A stretch of 64,000 nucleotides of DNA from Vombatus ursinus (Eukaryota > Chordata > Mammalia > Diprotodontia > Vombatidae), in the NCBI RefSeq assembly GCF_900497805.2, contig NW_020949602.1, forward strand, positions 4,719,582 to 4,783,581, given 5' to 3'. Of this stretch, positions 54,505 to 64,000 are shown in pieces. The stretch's first letter is position 1, and each line of letters starts with the position of its first letter. The notes under the pieces were generated by a model. It did no database searches and was not told the origin of the DNA. It saw only the letters and a list, made by a program, of their open reading frames with translations. Both the position numbers and the translations under genes were made by a program.

Positions 54505-55042
54505 CAGGGAGAACAAGGGCTTTACCCCAACCATACTTCTTACTGTCCTTTACACACAACCATCTATCTGCCATCTTGGTGCTTTGTACTTGCCATCCCT
54601 TATGACTAGAATGCCCCCCCTCCTCATCCTCACCCCTCAGGGTCCCTGGTTTTCCTCAAGACTCCTAGATCAAATACCTTAAATTCATTTTCTATATCTA
54701 TCACCCTTACACCTCCGAGTAACTGTCTGTCTCTCTCTCTCTCTCTGTCTCTCTCTCTCTCCCCCCATTATCTATCAACTATCTTTCAAATATCTATCAT
54801 CCTTCTTCCTCTTTCTTCTATCATCTATCAACTCTCTATCAAATATCTACTCTCTATCTCTCTCTGTCTCACTCTCTTGCTCTGTCTTTCTCCCCTCCCT
54901 CTCTCCCTCTGTCTCCCTTTCTCTTTTCTCCCCCATTAAAATGCAAGCTTCTTCAGGGCAGAGACCATTTTGTTACCTTTTTATTGTAGGTTAGCACAGC
55001 ATCTGGCACATGGTGCTTAATAAATACTTGTTGACTGACTGA
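54505..55042 (+). repeat. L2 3' portion carrying (TCTC)n/(TATC)n
   Basis: 'cttatgactagaatgccccc' and 'ttcctcaagactcctagatc', then 200 bp of TCTC/TATC/CTGT simple sequence (54722-54935), then 'atgcaagcttcttcagggca' and a terminal (TGAC)n. Confidence 0.85.
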
Positions 55043-55685
55043 CAGTGAGTAAACCAGAAAACAATCCCCAATCTCTTTACTCTCAACCCTGTAATACCTG
55101 GAACACAGGCAGCAGAATCTTGGGGGGGAGGACCATAATGCTGCAAGATAAGAAATAGCCAGGGACCAAGAAGGGACCCTAGGACAGTGGTGTGGTTTTC
55201 TCTATCCTTAGGGATAGAGGATGCACCAAGCTACTCTGGAGGCACTGATTCTCTTGCCAATGGTGGCAATGGGGAATCTGTGAGAGAGCCTAAAATGAAA
55301 TTCCCAGCTAGGCTGCCAGGCTCCATACCTCCCAGAGCCCAGCTTTGACAAGGCAGTACATGCTTGACTTATTTCCTGAAGCAGTGTTCAATGACTCTCA
55401 GGCACAAGGAGCAGGAGACAATTGTCCTGGTTGGGCCTCAGAGCATAATCCATCTGCTCCTGAAATCACAATTGACGTTTGCCGAGTACTGTGCTTGGTA
55501 CACAAGATACAACTGCCAGAGGAGAGGAGAAAGGAGAGAGCTGCAGTGGAGAGGTCCCTCGATATTCTGGCTCCAGACACCCCCTGCTTGAGGAGCATCT
55601 CTCTCTCAGGCATGGATGATTGAAGAAATTGCCCAAGCTGTTTCCCTGGAGCCTGACTTACTGGATATTTAACAGGGATAACATT
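55043..55685. other. unassigned sequence with overlapping open frames
   Basis: Open frames of 92 and 75 codons on + and 71 on minus overlap at 55345-55623. No family resemblance is seen, and three competing frames argue for chance. Confidence 0.35.
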
Positions 55686-55689
55686 CCAG

Positions 55690-55815
55690 CTCTGTGAAAA
55701 CCCTGGGTTAATGATATGGCCCCTGTGATCCTCAGTTGCCTAATCTGTAAAAAAAGGAGTATGAATAAGACAATCTCTAAGTTCTCTTTCAGTTCTATAT
55801 CTACAAGTTCATGCT
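55690..55815 (+). repeat. MIR3 3' portion
   Basis: 'gatcctcagttgcctaatct' and 'tctaagttctctttcagttc'. A reversed L2 tail follows at 55860-55955. Confidence 0.72.
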
Positions 55816-55969
55816 TTGATTGGGTACCAGTAAGGCAGTGAGGGGATTCAATTTAAAAATAAAAAAAATTACTTAGCATCGATTACATGCATGGCACTGA
55901 GCTCGGCACTGTGATAGAGAGAGAAGGTTACAGACACGGCCCCCGGACAAAAGATAGTAATAGTTAATA

Positions 55970-56600
55970 TGGGAAAGGTTGTGGAAAGGCAGACACACTG
56001 ATACATTGTTGACGGAACTGTGAATTAGTACAACCATTCTGAAAAGGAATTTGGAATTATGCGAATAAAGGAGCTAAACCATGCCCTTTGACCCAGAGAT
56101 TCCACTTCAAGGTGTAGCCCAAGGAAATCACTGACAAAAAGAAAGACTCCATATACACCAAAATATTTAAATATTTTTTGTGTTAGCAAAGAACTGGAAC
56201 AAAGAAGATGGCAATCAGTTAGAGAATGGCTGAACTACTACGATACATGTATATAATGAAATATCATTGTATAGTAATACGTACGGATACAATGAATACA
56301 AAGAAGCATAGGGAGACTGATGTGAACTGATACCGCTGCCTGATAACTGATAACTGAAAGATACCGCCCCCTACCCCTTTGCAGAGCTGGGGCGGGGGAT
56401 GAGGGGGAAGAGGGTAATCTGCAGGTGTGGAATACACTTCTATTGCCAGATTTTTTTACATATTTTGATACAGTTTTATTTGTTTTTGTCTCTTCTTTTT
56501 TTTCCTTTCTCTTACAAAACATCCTTTGTAATAGGAGATGAAAGTCCAGGAAGGGCAAGAAGATAGAGGAATTTCAGAGATGTAAAAGTTAATTAAAGAT
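55970..56600 (+). repeat. LINE-1 3' end, copy 1
   Basis: 'tgatacattgttgacggaac', 'ccctttgacccagagattcc', 'acaccaaaatatttaaatat' and 'gttagagaatggctgaacta', then 'gggagactgatgtgaactga' and a 3' UTR with T-rich 'gttttatttgtttttgtctc'. This is the conserved C-terminal ORF2 region of marsupial L1, decayed. Confidence 0.88.
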
Positions 56601-56734
56601 TATTTCCAAACAACGAGCCTTGCCTTTGAGAGGCAGGGGGAGTCAGTACATATGTAACCATCAGAGCATGACAAGACAACATAAACCAAAGATGAAGCTG
56701 TGTGGCATTATAGCATCTGGAGTCAATTAAGAAA

Positions 56735-57188
56735 CAACAATCATTGTGATAGACTACTATTGGTCTATAAAAATGGTGAAAGGAATGGCTTCAGAAAAAC
56801 CTCAGATGACTTATATGAACTGATGAAAAATGAAGTGAGCAGAACCAGAACACTGTGCACAGTAGAAACAATATTATAAGTATCATCAACCGTGAAAGAC
56901 TTAGCTGCTCTGATCAAGACAATGACACAAACAATCCCAGAGGACTCATGATGAAAATTGTCATCTACCTCCAGAAAGAGTTTCTGAATTCAGCTTGAAA
57001 CACATTTTTTCTCTTTATTTTTCTTATCGTGCTGCTGTTTTTGTTTTGTTTTGCAACATTGCTAATGTTGAAATAATTTTTGCATGACTTCATTTGTATA
57101 ATGGGTATCATATTTCTTACCTTCTTGAAGGATGGGAAAAGGGTGGAGGGAAGGAGAGATTTGGAACTGAAAATTAATTTGTTTTGAA
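56735..57188 (+). repeat. LINE-1 3' end, copy 2 (different subfamily)
   Basis: Repeats the same ORF2 end ('gacttatatgaactgatgaa', 'gtgagcagaaccagaacact', 'cccagaggactcatgatgaa'), then a different 3' UTR with 'tgcatgacttcatttgtata' and 'ggaactgaaaattaatttg'. Since both copies contain the ORF2 end, two insertions occurred. Confidence 0.88.
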
Positions 57189-57204
57189 GAAACAACAATT
57201 GTGG

Positions 57205-57520
57205 AGAGAAGTAGGATCATCTCCCACCTCCATGTCTTTGCCCAGGCTGGATCCTTTGTTTGTAATGTACTCCATTTTCACTTCTGTGTCTTAGAACTTT
57301 TACCTTCCTTAGAAGCCCTGATTTAATGCCACCACGTACAAGAAACCTGTCCTCATCTCCCCACACCTAAAATTATATTTCTATTTTGCATATACTTTCT
57401 ACATTCTTATCTATGTACGTGTTTTCCCCTAATGAATATGAGCTCCTTGAAGAAAGGGATTGTTTCACTATTTTTTCTCTAGCACACAGTAGGTTATTAA
57501 TAAATGTTTGTTGGTTGACT
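57205..57520 (+). repeat. L2 3' portion
   Basis: 'aagaaacctgtcctcatctc', 'gaatatgagctccttgaaga' and terminal 'aataaatgtttgttggttga'. Confidence 0.85.
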
Positions 57521-57554
57521 GAATGATCGCCATAGAAATTCAATGAAGTAATAG

Positions 57555-57704
57555 GGTAAAGAAGGACAGAGTCTGGAATCAGTGAATTTTTAGATCTGGA
57601 AGGAACTTTCCAACATAGAATGCTGCATTTTTGTAAGGAGGCTTAGAATACACAGATGTCCAAACATAAAGCATAGAATGTTAGAATTTCTAGGAAAGTT
57701 AAAA
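57555..57704 (-). repeat. SINE-tail minisatellite units, reversed
   Basis: ATAGAATG recurs at about 57617, 57673 and 57704, with 'tagatctggaaggaacttt' between. It is the same unit as at 4290-4690, in opposite orientation. Confidence 0.55.
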
Positions 57705-58345
57705 TATAGAATGCCCTCCCTTTTTACTTCTCATATCTCATAGAATCCCTCTCTTCTAATACTCAACTCAAGCTCAACTTTCTGCAGAAAGAAAACTTTC
57801 CTGAGCCCCAAAGTGCCATCCCTTCTACCTTGGGTTGGACCATACATCGTGTATTTATGTTGGCTACTAGGTGGTACAGTGAGCACATAGAGAAGATCCA
57901 AGCTGGAACTGAGAAGATTTGAGTTTGAATTTGCCCTCAGACATTTTCTAGATATGTGACCCTGGGCACGTCACTTTACTCTGTCTGCCTCAGTCTCCTC
58001 AACTGTAAAATGAAGATAGTTATACTGCCTACCTTCCAGGGTTGTTGAGTGAATTGAATGAGATATTTGTATAGAACTTTGTAAATCTTAAAGTGCTATA
58101 TAAGCAGTAGTCATTATTATTATTATGTGTTGTATATATTTATTTATATATCAGCACTTATAGTGCTGGGCAGAGTGCCTGGCACATAGTAGGTGCTTAA
58201 CAAATGTTTATTGACTACTGACTGATATTATCTCTCCCATTTAAATTTATACTTCTCTCATTCATTCACTTTTATCTCTAGAGCTTAACACAGTCCCTGG
58301 CACACAGTAGATGCTTCATAAATGCCTATTGCTTGATGGATTGAC
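57705..58345 (+). repeat. L2 3' portion containing a MIR and a second L2 tail
   Basis: 'tcatagaatccctctcttct' and 'ctttctgcagaaagaaaact', then a MIR (57858-58132), then 'gtatatatttatttatatat', an inserted tail with TTGACTACTGACTG (58155-58228), and finally 'ctagagcttaacacagtccc' and 'gatgcttcataaatgcctat'. Confidence 0.75.
57858..58132 (+). repeat. MIR CORE-SINE, nested in L2
   Basis: 'actaggtggtacagtgagca', 'catgtgaccctgggcac'-type box, 'cctcaactgtaaaatgaaga', 'ccttccagggttgttgagtg' and an (ATT)n tail. Flanks 'tatttatgttg' and 'tattatgtgttg' may be the target duplication. Confidence 0.85.
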
Positions 58346-58354
58346 TAAACTTGA

Positions 58355-58795
58355 ACATTCTAAGAGAGTTTAAAACATAGAATGTTAGAATTGGGAAGGG
58401 ACCTTGCAACAACAAATGTCACAATTTCTAACATAGAATGTGAGGCTCCAAAGAGATTTTAGCTATCATCTCAGTCCAGTGGTCTGCAAATGATGGCCAA
58501 CTGGGCAAATCCAGCCAACCTCTTGTTTTTGGATGGCCCAAATGTTTTCTTTCTTTATATTTTATAATGCAATAAAACTTTACTTAAAGATATAAAATCC
58601 ATTCTTACCTCACTGGCCAGACAAAAGCAAGCAAAGAGCAGCCATAGTTTGCCAACCTCTAACTTACTCAAACACTCTCCACTTGCAGATAAGGAAACTG
58701 AGTCTCAGAGAAGTTGAGTGACATGGCCAAGGTCTCATGGCTGATTAGTGGCAGTTCCAGGCCAGCTCTCTTTCTATTACACTGAGTTATCTCCT
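58355..58795 (-). repeat. MIR3 with expanded tail, reversed, split by a MITE
   Basis: Tail units 'aacatagaatgttagaattg' and 'aacatagaatgtgaggctcc', then 'tagctatcatctcagtc' (to 58476). It resumes at 58662 with 'cacttgcagataaggaaact' and 'agaagttgagtgacatggcc'. Confidence 0.75.
58477..58661 (+). mobile_element. hAT-like MITE, nested in MIR3
   Basis: Start CAGTGGTCTGCAAATGATGG; end reversed TAGAGGTTGGCAAACTATGG; 15 of 21 terminal bases pair. Middle 'ttgtttttggatggcccaaa' and 'ataaaactttacttaaagat'. Flanks TCTCAGTC and ACTTACTC share 5 of 8. Confidence 0.8.
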
Positions 58796-58799
58796 CTGA

Positions 58800-59345
58800 T
58801 CAAGCTGATGTGTCTAATTGTGCCAAAACTTGATGGGTAAGGCTATATCGTACTGTCCTGTACAAACTTGGACCCTCGCCCAAGTTGTTAACACAGGCCA
58901 TAACTTAGTCTGGAAGAAAGCTTTCAAAGGTCTCCAGCTGAGCATAGATATATTTTAAGGTTGTTATCTCACAAACGTCAAAGCCAACCTCTCCTCGAGT
59001 TGCTCTCCATAATTCATATTTAATGATGCTTATACATGTCCTTTTTATTATTTTGTTGGTTCTGTTTGTCAAATAATGCGACATGCTTGGCTGTAATTAC
59101 CTTGCCTGTTTGTAGCCATAGGCACACACGTATTACCCTGGGTTTCACTTATTAATTTACACCTATTTGATTTATATTTTTAAGAGGCAATAAAAAAAGA
59201 TCTCAAAGCATCAGAGTAATGAAACTTAGAAAGCCCAGTGCATTTTCAGGTTTTCCCTAGCACTATCTCTGGGATTTCCTTCTGGGGGGACTGTTTTTGG
59301 TGTTTGGATTTTTTTTCTTTTTGGGGGGGAGGGGTGGTTACTGAT
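58800..59345. other. repeat-free AT-rich island
   Basis: 'ttggctgtaattaccttgcc', 'cttattaatttacacctatt' and 'gtcaaataatgcgacatgct' give many homeodomain-type cores. T/G runs occur near 59308-59335. Possible conserved regulatory DNA; inference. Confidence 0.45.
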
Positions 59346-59354
59346 GTATGAAGA

Positions 59355-59545
59355 AAACATTTATTAATTCATATTCAATCGCTCAACAAATATTTATTAA
59401 AGGCCCATTATAAGTAATGGTCTGTGCTTGTTGCTGGAAAAGTAAAAATACTACTACTATTATTGGTATTATTATTATTTATTATCTGTATATTATAATT
59501 ATATTTTATTGATATATTAATTGATGTATAATTATAAGAATTGCT
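59355..59545 (-). repeat. L2 tail, reversed, followed by AT-rich simple sequence
   Basis: 'ctcaacaaatatttattaaa', then (ATT)n/(ATA)n to 59545. Confidence 0.7.
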
Positions 59546-59560
59546 GAAAGGTAGTCATGA

Positions 59561-59820
59561 GGCAGCTAGATGGCTCAGTGGATAGAGTGCTGGGCCTGGA
59601 GTCAGGAAGACCAAAGTTTAAATCCAGACTCAGACACTTACTAGCTGTGTGACCCTGGGCAAGTCACTTAATCTCCGTTTGCCTTAATTCACTGGAGAAG
59701 GAAATGGCAAACCACATCAGTATCATTACCAAGAAAACTCCACAGTCAGCATTGGTGTGCTATGATCCGAGGGGTCACAAAGAGTCGGATGCAACTCTAC
59801 AACAACAATAACAACAAACC
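59561..59820 (+). mobile_element. MAR1-like CORE-SINE, long-tail variant
   Basis: 'gaggcagctagatggctcag', 'ctgggcaagtcacttaatct', 'gaaatggcaaaccacatcag', then an extra 'tgctatgatccgaggggtca' before 'caaagagtcggatgcaactc' and (AAC)n. The extra block resembles the BovB 3' end more closely than other copies do. Confidence 0.88.
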
Positions 59821-59829
59821 ATGACAAGG

Positions 59830-60038
59830 TGAATAGAAAGCTAGAATCAAAACCAGTAAGACCCAAGTTCAAGTGCTGCCTTGGCTACATATGGACTCTG
59901 TGACAGTTGGTAAATCACACAGCTGCTTAGTGTTCAAGGAAAGTCTGTATGATACGTTGCCAGAAAGGTGCCAGTCGATATTGATAGAGAGAGTTTCCTT
60001 CTCTGGAAGTTCCCTCTATCAATGAAATCACAGGCCTT
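59830..60038 (+). repeat. marsupial CORE-SINE variant
   Basis: 'agaccccagttcaag'-type box 'acccaagttcaagtgctgcc', then 'gagagagtttccttctctgg' and 'atcaatgaaatcacaggcc', as at 44368-44605. Confidence 0.75.
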
Positions 60039-60088
60039 CCCCAACCCCCTAATAATAGCTAACATTTAAGGTTTAAAACACTTTGTAC

Positions 60089-60650
60089 AGTGGAAAGAGT
60101 GCTGAGTTTGAAGTTAGAGAATCTGGGTTCAAATCCTCTTTCTGCCACTTGATGGCTATGGCAAGTCATTTAGTCATTATAGTAAGCAATTACCATATGC
60201 AGGCACTGTGCTAAGCTCTCAGGGAACTAGCTCCCAATCTCATCAGAAAGATGCACACAAAGAACCACATACTCACACAATGTCGATGGGAAAAATTGGA
60301 GATGATCAACAAAGGAGAAGGGAGCTCATTGGGAAGATCTGGAAAGGCTTCTTACAAAAGGTAGGAGTTTAGCTGGAACATGAAGGAAGCCAGGAGGGGG
60401 CTATGAGAAAGGAGAGAGTCCCAGATACGGGGGGCAGTCAGTGAAAATGCACAGAGTTGGGGACTGGTAGGTTTTGTGTAAGAGACACCAGGGAGGCCAG
60501 TGTCAAAGAGTACAGTGGTGGTAGTGGTGGACAGAGTAAAGTAGAAGAAGATGGGAAATATAGAATGCCAATGAACCCTTGTGATCATTTCTCCTCTCTG
60601 AGATTATTTCCTCATCTGTAAAATGGGGATAATAATAATAGTAATACTTG
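60089..60650 (+). repeat. MIR split by a reversed L2
   Basis: Head 'agaatctgggttcaaatcct' and 'ggcaagtcatttagtcatt' (to about 60178). The 3' part is 'ttatttcctcatctgtaaaa' (from 60578) with an (ATA)n tail. Confidence 0.75.
60178..60577 (-). repeat. L2 3' portion, reversed, nested in MIR
   Basis: 'gcaggcactgtgctaagctc', 'ggcttcttacaaaaggtagg', 'gcagtcagtgaaaatgcaca' and 'agggaggccagtgtcaaaga'. Confidence 0.88.
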
Positions 60651-60654
60651 TATT

Positions 60655-60850
60655 GAGAGACAGCATAAATTGGGGCATGGAGAACTAACCCTACAGTCAT
60701 TAAGACCTACCAGCTGTGTGACCCTGGGTATGTCACTTAACCTCCGAGTGCCCCAGTAATATTCCTAAGACTTAGTTTTGAAGCAAGTTTATTCTCCCCA
60801 ACAGATAAGAAATTTCATGAATGAAAGAATTATAAGTCCTTTTTAATAAA
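60655..60850 (+). repeat. marsupial CORE-SINE variant, decayed
   Basis: 'ccagctgtgtgaccctgggt' and 'tgtcacttaacctccgagtg', then a diverged 3' half. Confidence 0.6.
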
Positions 60851-60865
60851 ATAAAATCAAAGTGA

Positions 60866-60998
60866 TCATAAGATCACAGATTTAGAGATCAGTGGAAGAG
60901 GCCTCAGAATTTCTGGAATGCATCTTTCCTGTGACAGAACTAAAACTCAGAGACATTAAGTAATTTTCTTAGGGCCACACAGCTAATTTTGGTAACCC
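60866..60998 (-). repeat. MIR3, reversed
   Basis: 'tagagatcagtggaagaggc' and 'ttagggccacacagctaatt'. Confidence 0.75.
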
Positions 60999-61219
60999 TG
61001 TTCCGCAGGGACTTGCTTCCTGGAAAGTACCAGTAACAGTCCTTGTCTTAAATGCTAATTCCCCAGTGACTGCATTCTCTACCTCAACCTTGGGTAACTG
61101 ATAACCAGCAATGCATGAGAGACAATGTCTAAGAAGATAGCTAGCAATAAAACCTGTGACCTTAGAGCTCTGCATGCAAATGCACTGATTACAGAATAAA
61201 AACCAGTGGTCTAGAGATG

Positions 61220-61365
61220 AGTGAGTGAACTGTGAAGTAGGTATCATTGCCCCCCTTCGAAAGATCGGAATACTGAGGCTCAGAAAATTAAACTGACTTG
61301 CCCATGGGTCATAGTAAAGGCTAAAAGTGAGATTGGGATCCAGGCTTATTGATTGCCAAGTGCAG
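61220..61365 (-). repeat. MIR, reversed
   Basis: 'gaagtaggtatcattgcccc' and 'aactgacttgcccatgggtc'. Confidence 0.72.
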
Positions 61366-61489
61366 GGTTTTTTTTCAGTGCTGAATGTGCACTTGGAAAT
61401 CAATCAATGGGCCAAGATATTCATTATCAGGGTCATTGAGAATGACCCGTGGATAACACCACAGAAGCCAGGGCTCACAGATGCAGAGT

Positions 61490-61640
61490 CGCAACCTTTA
61501 CTAGGAAAGGTCCACAGAGGCCATCAAGTCCAGCCTCTTATGTTTGCAGATAGAGAATCTGAGGCCCAGAGGGGCTGTGACTTTACCAAGGTCACATACC
61601 TTTGTTAGTTATCACAGAACTGAGCAGGGCAGCTCGGTCT
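61490..61640 (-). repeat. MIR3, reversed
   Basis: 'ccacagaggccatcaagtcc' and 'tttaccaaggtcacatacct'. Confidence 0.75.
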
Positions 61641-61734
61641 ACTTTTTATCATTTGTAGCCATTAGCCCATCCACCCCAAGCAATAACCTTCTTTGATCAT
61701 TCTTATTTATAGGAAACTGAGCTTTGAGAGCTGC

Positions 61735-61910
61735 GAGAGGCTTTGAAGTCTAGTCTAAGTCCCTTATTTTACAGAAAAGGAAACTGAGGCACAGGAAGAA
61801 AGGAAAGAAGCATTTATGAATTGAAGGGAATTGAATGGCTCCAAGTCACCAAGGCAGTAAGTCTCAGCAATGGGATCTGAACCCAGGTTCTTTAATGCCA
61901 ACTTCGATGT
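61735..61910 (-). repeat. MIR3, reversed
   Basis: 'aaaaggaaactgaggcacag', an inserted purine-rich piece, then 'gatctgaacccaggttcttt'. Confidence 0.75.
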
Positions 61911-62204
61911 ACTATTCCCCCCAACTCCCACCAGGGCCCCTTCCACTACATCTGATGTCAGGGCTGGAAAAGTCCTTTTTGTTGTCCTTAGAATTCATCA
62001 CCAGATAACTCTTGCTGAGGTCTAGGTCCCAAGCTTTCATGCTCATCCTCCATTGCCTCCCCTTAGGCCCATCTTCAGCAAGTATCTGAAAGATCTGAGT
62101 CAGTTAATGGCTAGGGGAGCCAGGAAACAACTGTAGGTCTTCTGCTTCTAAGGCCACTTGCTCTTTCCACTAGGCTACACTGTCTCCTGGGCCTATCTCC
62201 TACT

Positions 62205-62620
62205 GCCGTGCCTAAGATGTGCACCTAAGTTACGTTTCCTGTTAATGCAATCCTATCAAGGAGGAAAAATTTCCTTTCATTCAATTTGACCTCAGTGGGC
62301 TGTCTCCAATGGAGTCATCACAGGGCATTTTCGTTAAAAGCTGAAGGGGGGTCAAAATAGAAGAGGTTTTTCTTCTAATGTCAATTTCATTTAGGGAAGT
62401 TTCTACAAATCCTGCCATTCAGAAGGGCCCAAATATACAACCCTCTGACTTCCAGGCACAGAGTGATAGGAGAGAATGCCTCCCTAAGAAACATCTGGGA
62501 AGACCCTACTTGGACTTAATGAGGGAGGGGGTTTCCAGCCCACAGGCTCCATGTTAATTACAAAGGAGTATTTAATAATTAAGACCGGATTCAGTCAACC
62601 CAAAGATCTAAAGAATTAGC
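62205..62620. other. repeat-free island
   Basis: 'ttacgtttcctgttaatgca' and 'ggagtatttaataattaaga' with no transposon. It is followed within 110 bp by a (GA)n tract. Possible conserved noncoding DNA; inference. Confidence 0.4.
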
Positions 62621-62725
62621 CAACTCTGCCAACAGAGGCCTGCTGGAGAAGGGGGACCCCTCCCCCAACAACAAAGGTATCATCCAATTTACTAAGCTAA
62701 GCACTGCTGTGTGCCCTCCTCCAAA

Positions 62726-62736
62726 AAAAGAGAGAG

Positions 62737-62793
<57 letters not shown>
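62726..62793. repeat. (GA)n microsatellite
   Basis: About 30 nearly perfect GA units; likely polymorphic. Confidence 0.97.
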
Positions 62794-62795
<2 letters not shown>

Positions 62796-63171
62796 ACTGA
62801 TTCACCAAGACACAGATTAACTAAGACTTAGATGGTTCATCTAATGGGTCACTGGTCTGTAAAAATATCAGATGTTTCCAGACTCTTCTTATCATTTATT
62901 ATTAACAGTGCTCATTGGAAAGGGACTTTGGAGAAGCTAATCTAATTTAATTAAAGCATTGAAGCCAAGACTAAAAGGAACCCCCAATATAAGAACAAAT
63001 GTACACCCCACACACTCCAAGAAAAAAAAATCTACAAAAAAGACTATAAATGCAGAGAAAAGAAGCTTCTTGGGGGACTACCTCCTTATTCCCTCCTCCC
63101 TTCTGTCTTCCTATCTATCCTTATCTCCTTTTCTTTCTTCTTTCCTTCCTTAATTACTCAGAAATTTTATT

Positions 63172-63335
63172 CATCAGGACCTAGGTTCAGATCTCAACTT
63201 AAACACTTGCTACCATTGCAATGGCATTGCAAAATGACTTCCCTCTGTGCCTCAATTTCCTCATTTGCAAGTATGTTTTGGAAAAAAAATAAACTAAGGT
63301 CTCTTCTAGCTCTAAATTCCATAATCTTCAAATGT
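63172..63335 (+). repeat. MIR3 CORE-SINE
   Basis: 'cctaggttcagatctcaact', 'gcctcaatttcctcatttgc' and 'ggtctcttctagctctaaat'. Confidence 0.82.
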
Positions 63336-63336
63336 G

Positions 63337-63425
63337 TAAGATCCCATTCTGGAACCAGAGATAAAAATAAGATATGTCCCTGGCCCTCAGTAAGTTTACA
63401 ATCTAGCAGAGAAATAAAACTATCT
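63337..63425 (-). repeat. L2 3' fragment, reversed
   Basis: 'ggaaccagagataaaaataa' and 'cctggccctcagtaagttta'. Confidence 0.6.
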
Positions 63426-63467
63426 ATCTAGATACCTATCTACTCACACACATATATACATACATAC

Positions 63468-63503
<36 letters not shown>

Positions 63504-63530
63504 ACATATATATACATAATGTGTGTGTAT
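63426..63530. repeat. (TA)n/(TG)n/(CATA)n microsatellite
   Basis: Mixed TA, TG and CATA units grown at the A/T-rich spot of an L2 3' UTR. Confidence 0.94.
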
Positions 63531-63551
63531 GTACAAAATGAAGGAGTATAT

Positions 63552-63702
63552 TGGGCATTGGACCTGTTCAGGAAGACCTGAGTTCAAATCCAGCCACAGA
63601 TACTTACTAGTTGTATGACCCTGGGCAAGTCACTTAACCCTGTTTGCCTCAGTTTCTTCATCTGTAAAATGAGCTGGAGACACTAAAATGACTCAAAAAA
63701 AA
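63552..63702 (+). mobile_element. MAR1-like CORE-SINE, 5' and 3' truncated
   Basis: 'gttcaaatccagccacagat', 'ctgggcaagtcacttaaccc' and 'catctgtaaaatgagctgga', then a 10-A run. The usual RTE-like end is missing. Confidence 0.8.
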
Positions 63703-63709
63703 AACCAAC

Positions 63710-64000
63710 AGGGTCCTGGGCTGTCTCTATCAGGATCTCAGGGGACTTGGTGGTCAAAGACTTTTGATATATTCTGCCTCCTGTCTCTCCCTAAGGGTGC
63801 CTTACTGCTTCAGCTAGGCTGGCCTGCCAGCCCTGTGGAGTGCAGTGATTTGGCAGTTGATGGGGATGGCTTGTCCCTTCTCTCCAGGAGCCACCTGCCC
63901 AGGTGATGGCAGTTCTGGTATATTGAAGATAAGGGCCATGGTAAGAAATACAGTGGCTACAAACAGGCTGCTCCATGGTACCAAAAATGACTTGTGTGTA
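63710..64000. other. unassigned sequence at the right edge
   Basis: No repeat recognised. Opposed frames of 72 and 61 codons overlap, so coding is not supported. Confidence 0.35.

Noticed and set aside
55345-55623. Three overlapping frames of 71-92 codons
   Set aside because: Overlap in several frames with no family resemblance is what chance gives in a GC-richer stretch.
1-64000. CRISPR arrays, operons, riboswitches, bacterial or phage systems
   Set aside because: The sequence is clearly mammalian nuclear DNA. The direct repeats found are SINEs, LINEs and microsatellites.
1-64000. Endogenous retroviruses, LTR pairs or Polintons
   Set aside because: I saw no LTR-like direct pair, primer-binding site or gag/pol/env-like stretch. 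The only reverse-transcriptase relics belong to L2 and L1.
1-64000. tRNA genes suggested by SINE heads
   Set aside because: The tRNA-like heads of the CORE-SINEs are decayed promoter parts and do not form a full cloverleaf within a separate gene.

Overview
The window looks like noncoding nuclear DNA from a marsupial. The evidence is the repeat content. It is saturated with CORE-SINEs whose 3' tail is the RTE/BovB-like 'caaagagtcggacacgactg' type (MAR1-like), and with MIR, MIR3, L2 and L3/CR1 fossils. It also holds 3' ends of a LINE-1 that I recognise from marsupials, a marsupial-type repeat carrying 'attctcgaagaggacca', and short hAT-like MITEs. Family names are from memory and no database was searched. 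The exact species cannot be told. A run of 10 Ns (2376-2385) marks an assembly gap.

I found no convincing protein-coding exon, tRNA, rRNA, CRISPR array, LTR retroelement or Polinton. Every open frame examined is short, repeat-derived, or consists of simple sequence. The longest (49089-49799, 237 codons, no ATG in its first third) is the only one I keep as a weak candidate. The window is best read as an intergenic desert or a large intron.

Layout. 1-600 is a repeat-poor start. 600-9,500 is dense MIR/MIR3/L2, including an expanded SINE-tail minisatellite (4290-4690) and a MITE split by a SINE (5631-6055). 9.5-20 kb holds more SINEs, L3 and L2, an unidentified 315-bp insertion inside a MIR (14680-14994) and a short AT-rich island at 18.84-19.07 kb. 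20-28 kb holds nested L3/MIR, a repeat-poor island at 21.2-21.6 kb and a 1.3-kb L2 with another L2 inside it. 28.5-30.0 kb has a (TG)n tract, a repeat-poor island and a 700-bp polypyrimidine tract. 30.5-40.3 kb is mostly L2 and MIR3. 40.3-41.2 kb is the cleanest repeat-free island and the best candidate regulatory element. 41.2-53 kb is mixed fossils with hypervariable microsatellites. 53.2-54.05 kb is another island. 54-64 kb holds L2 with simple repeats, two L1 3' ends, a MITE inside a MIR3, an island at 58.8-59.3 kb and one at 62.2-62.6 kb.

There are no genes here to work together. The biology readable in the sequence is the order of insertions (target-site duplications and elements inside elements) and about ten repeat-poor islands that may be conserved regulatory DNA. 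That last point needs cross-species alignment, which I could not do.
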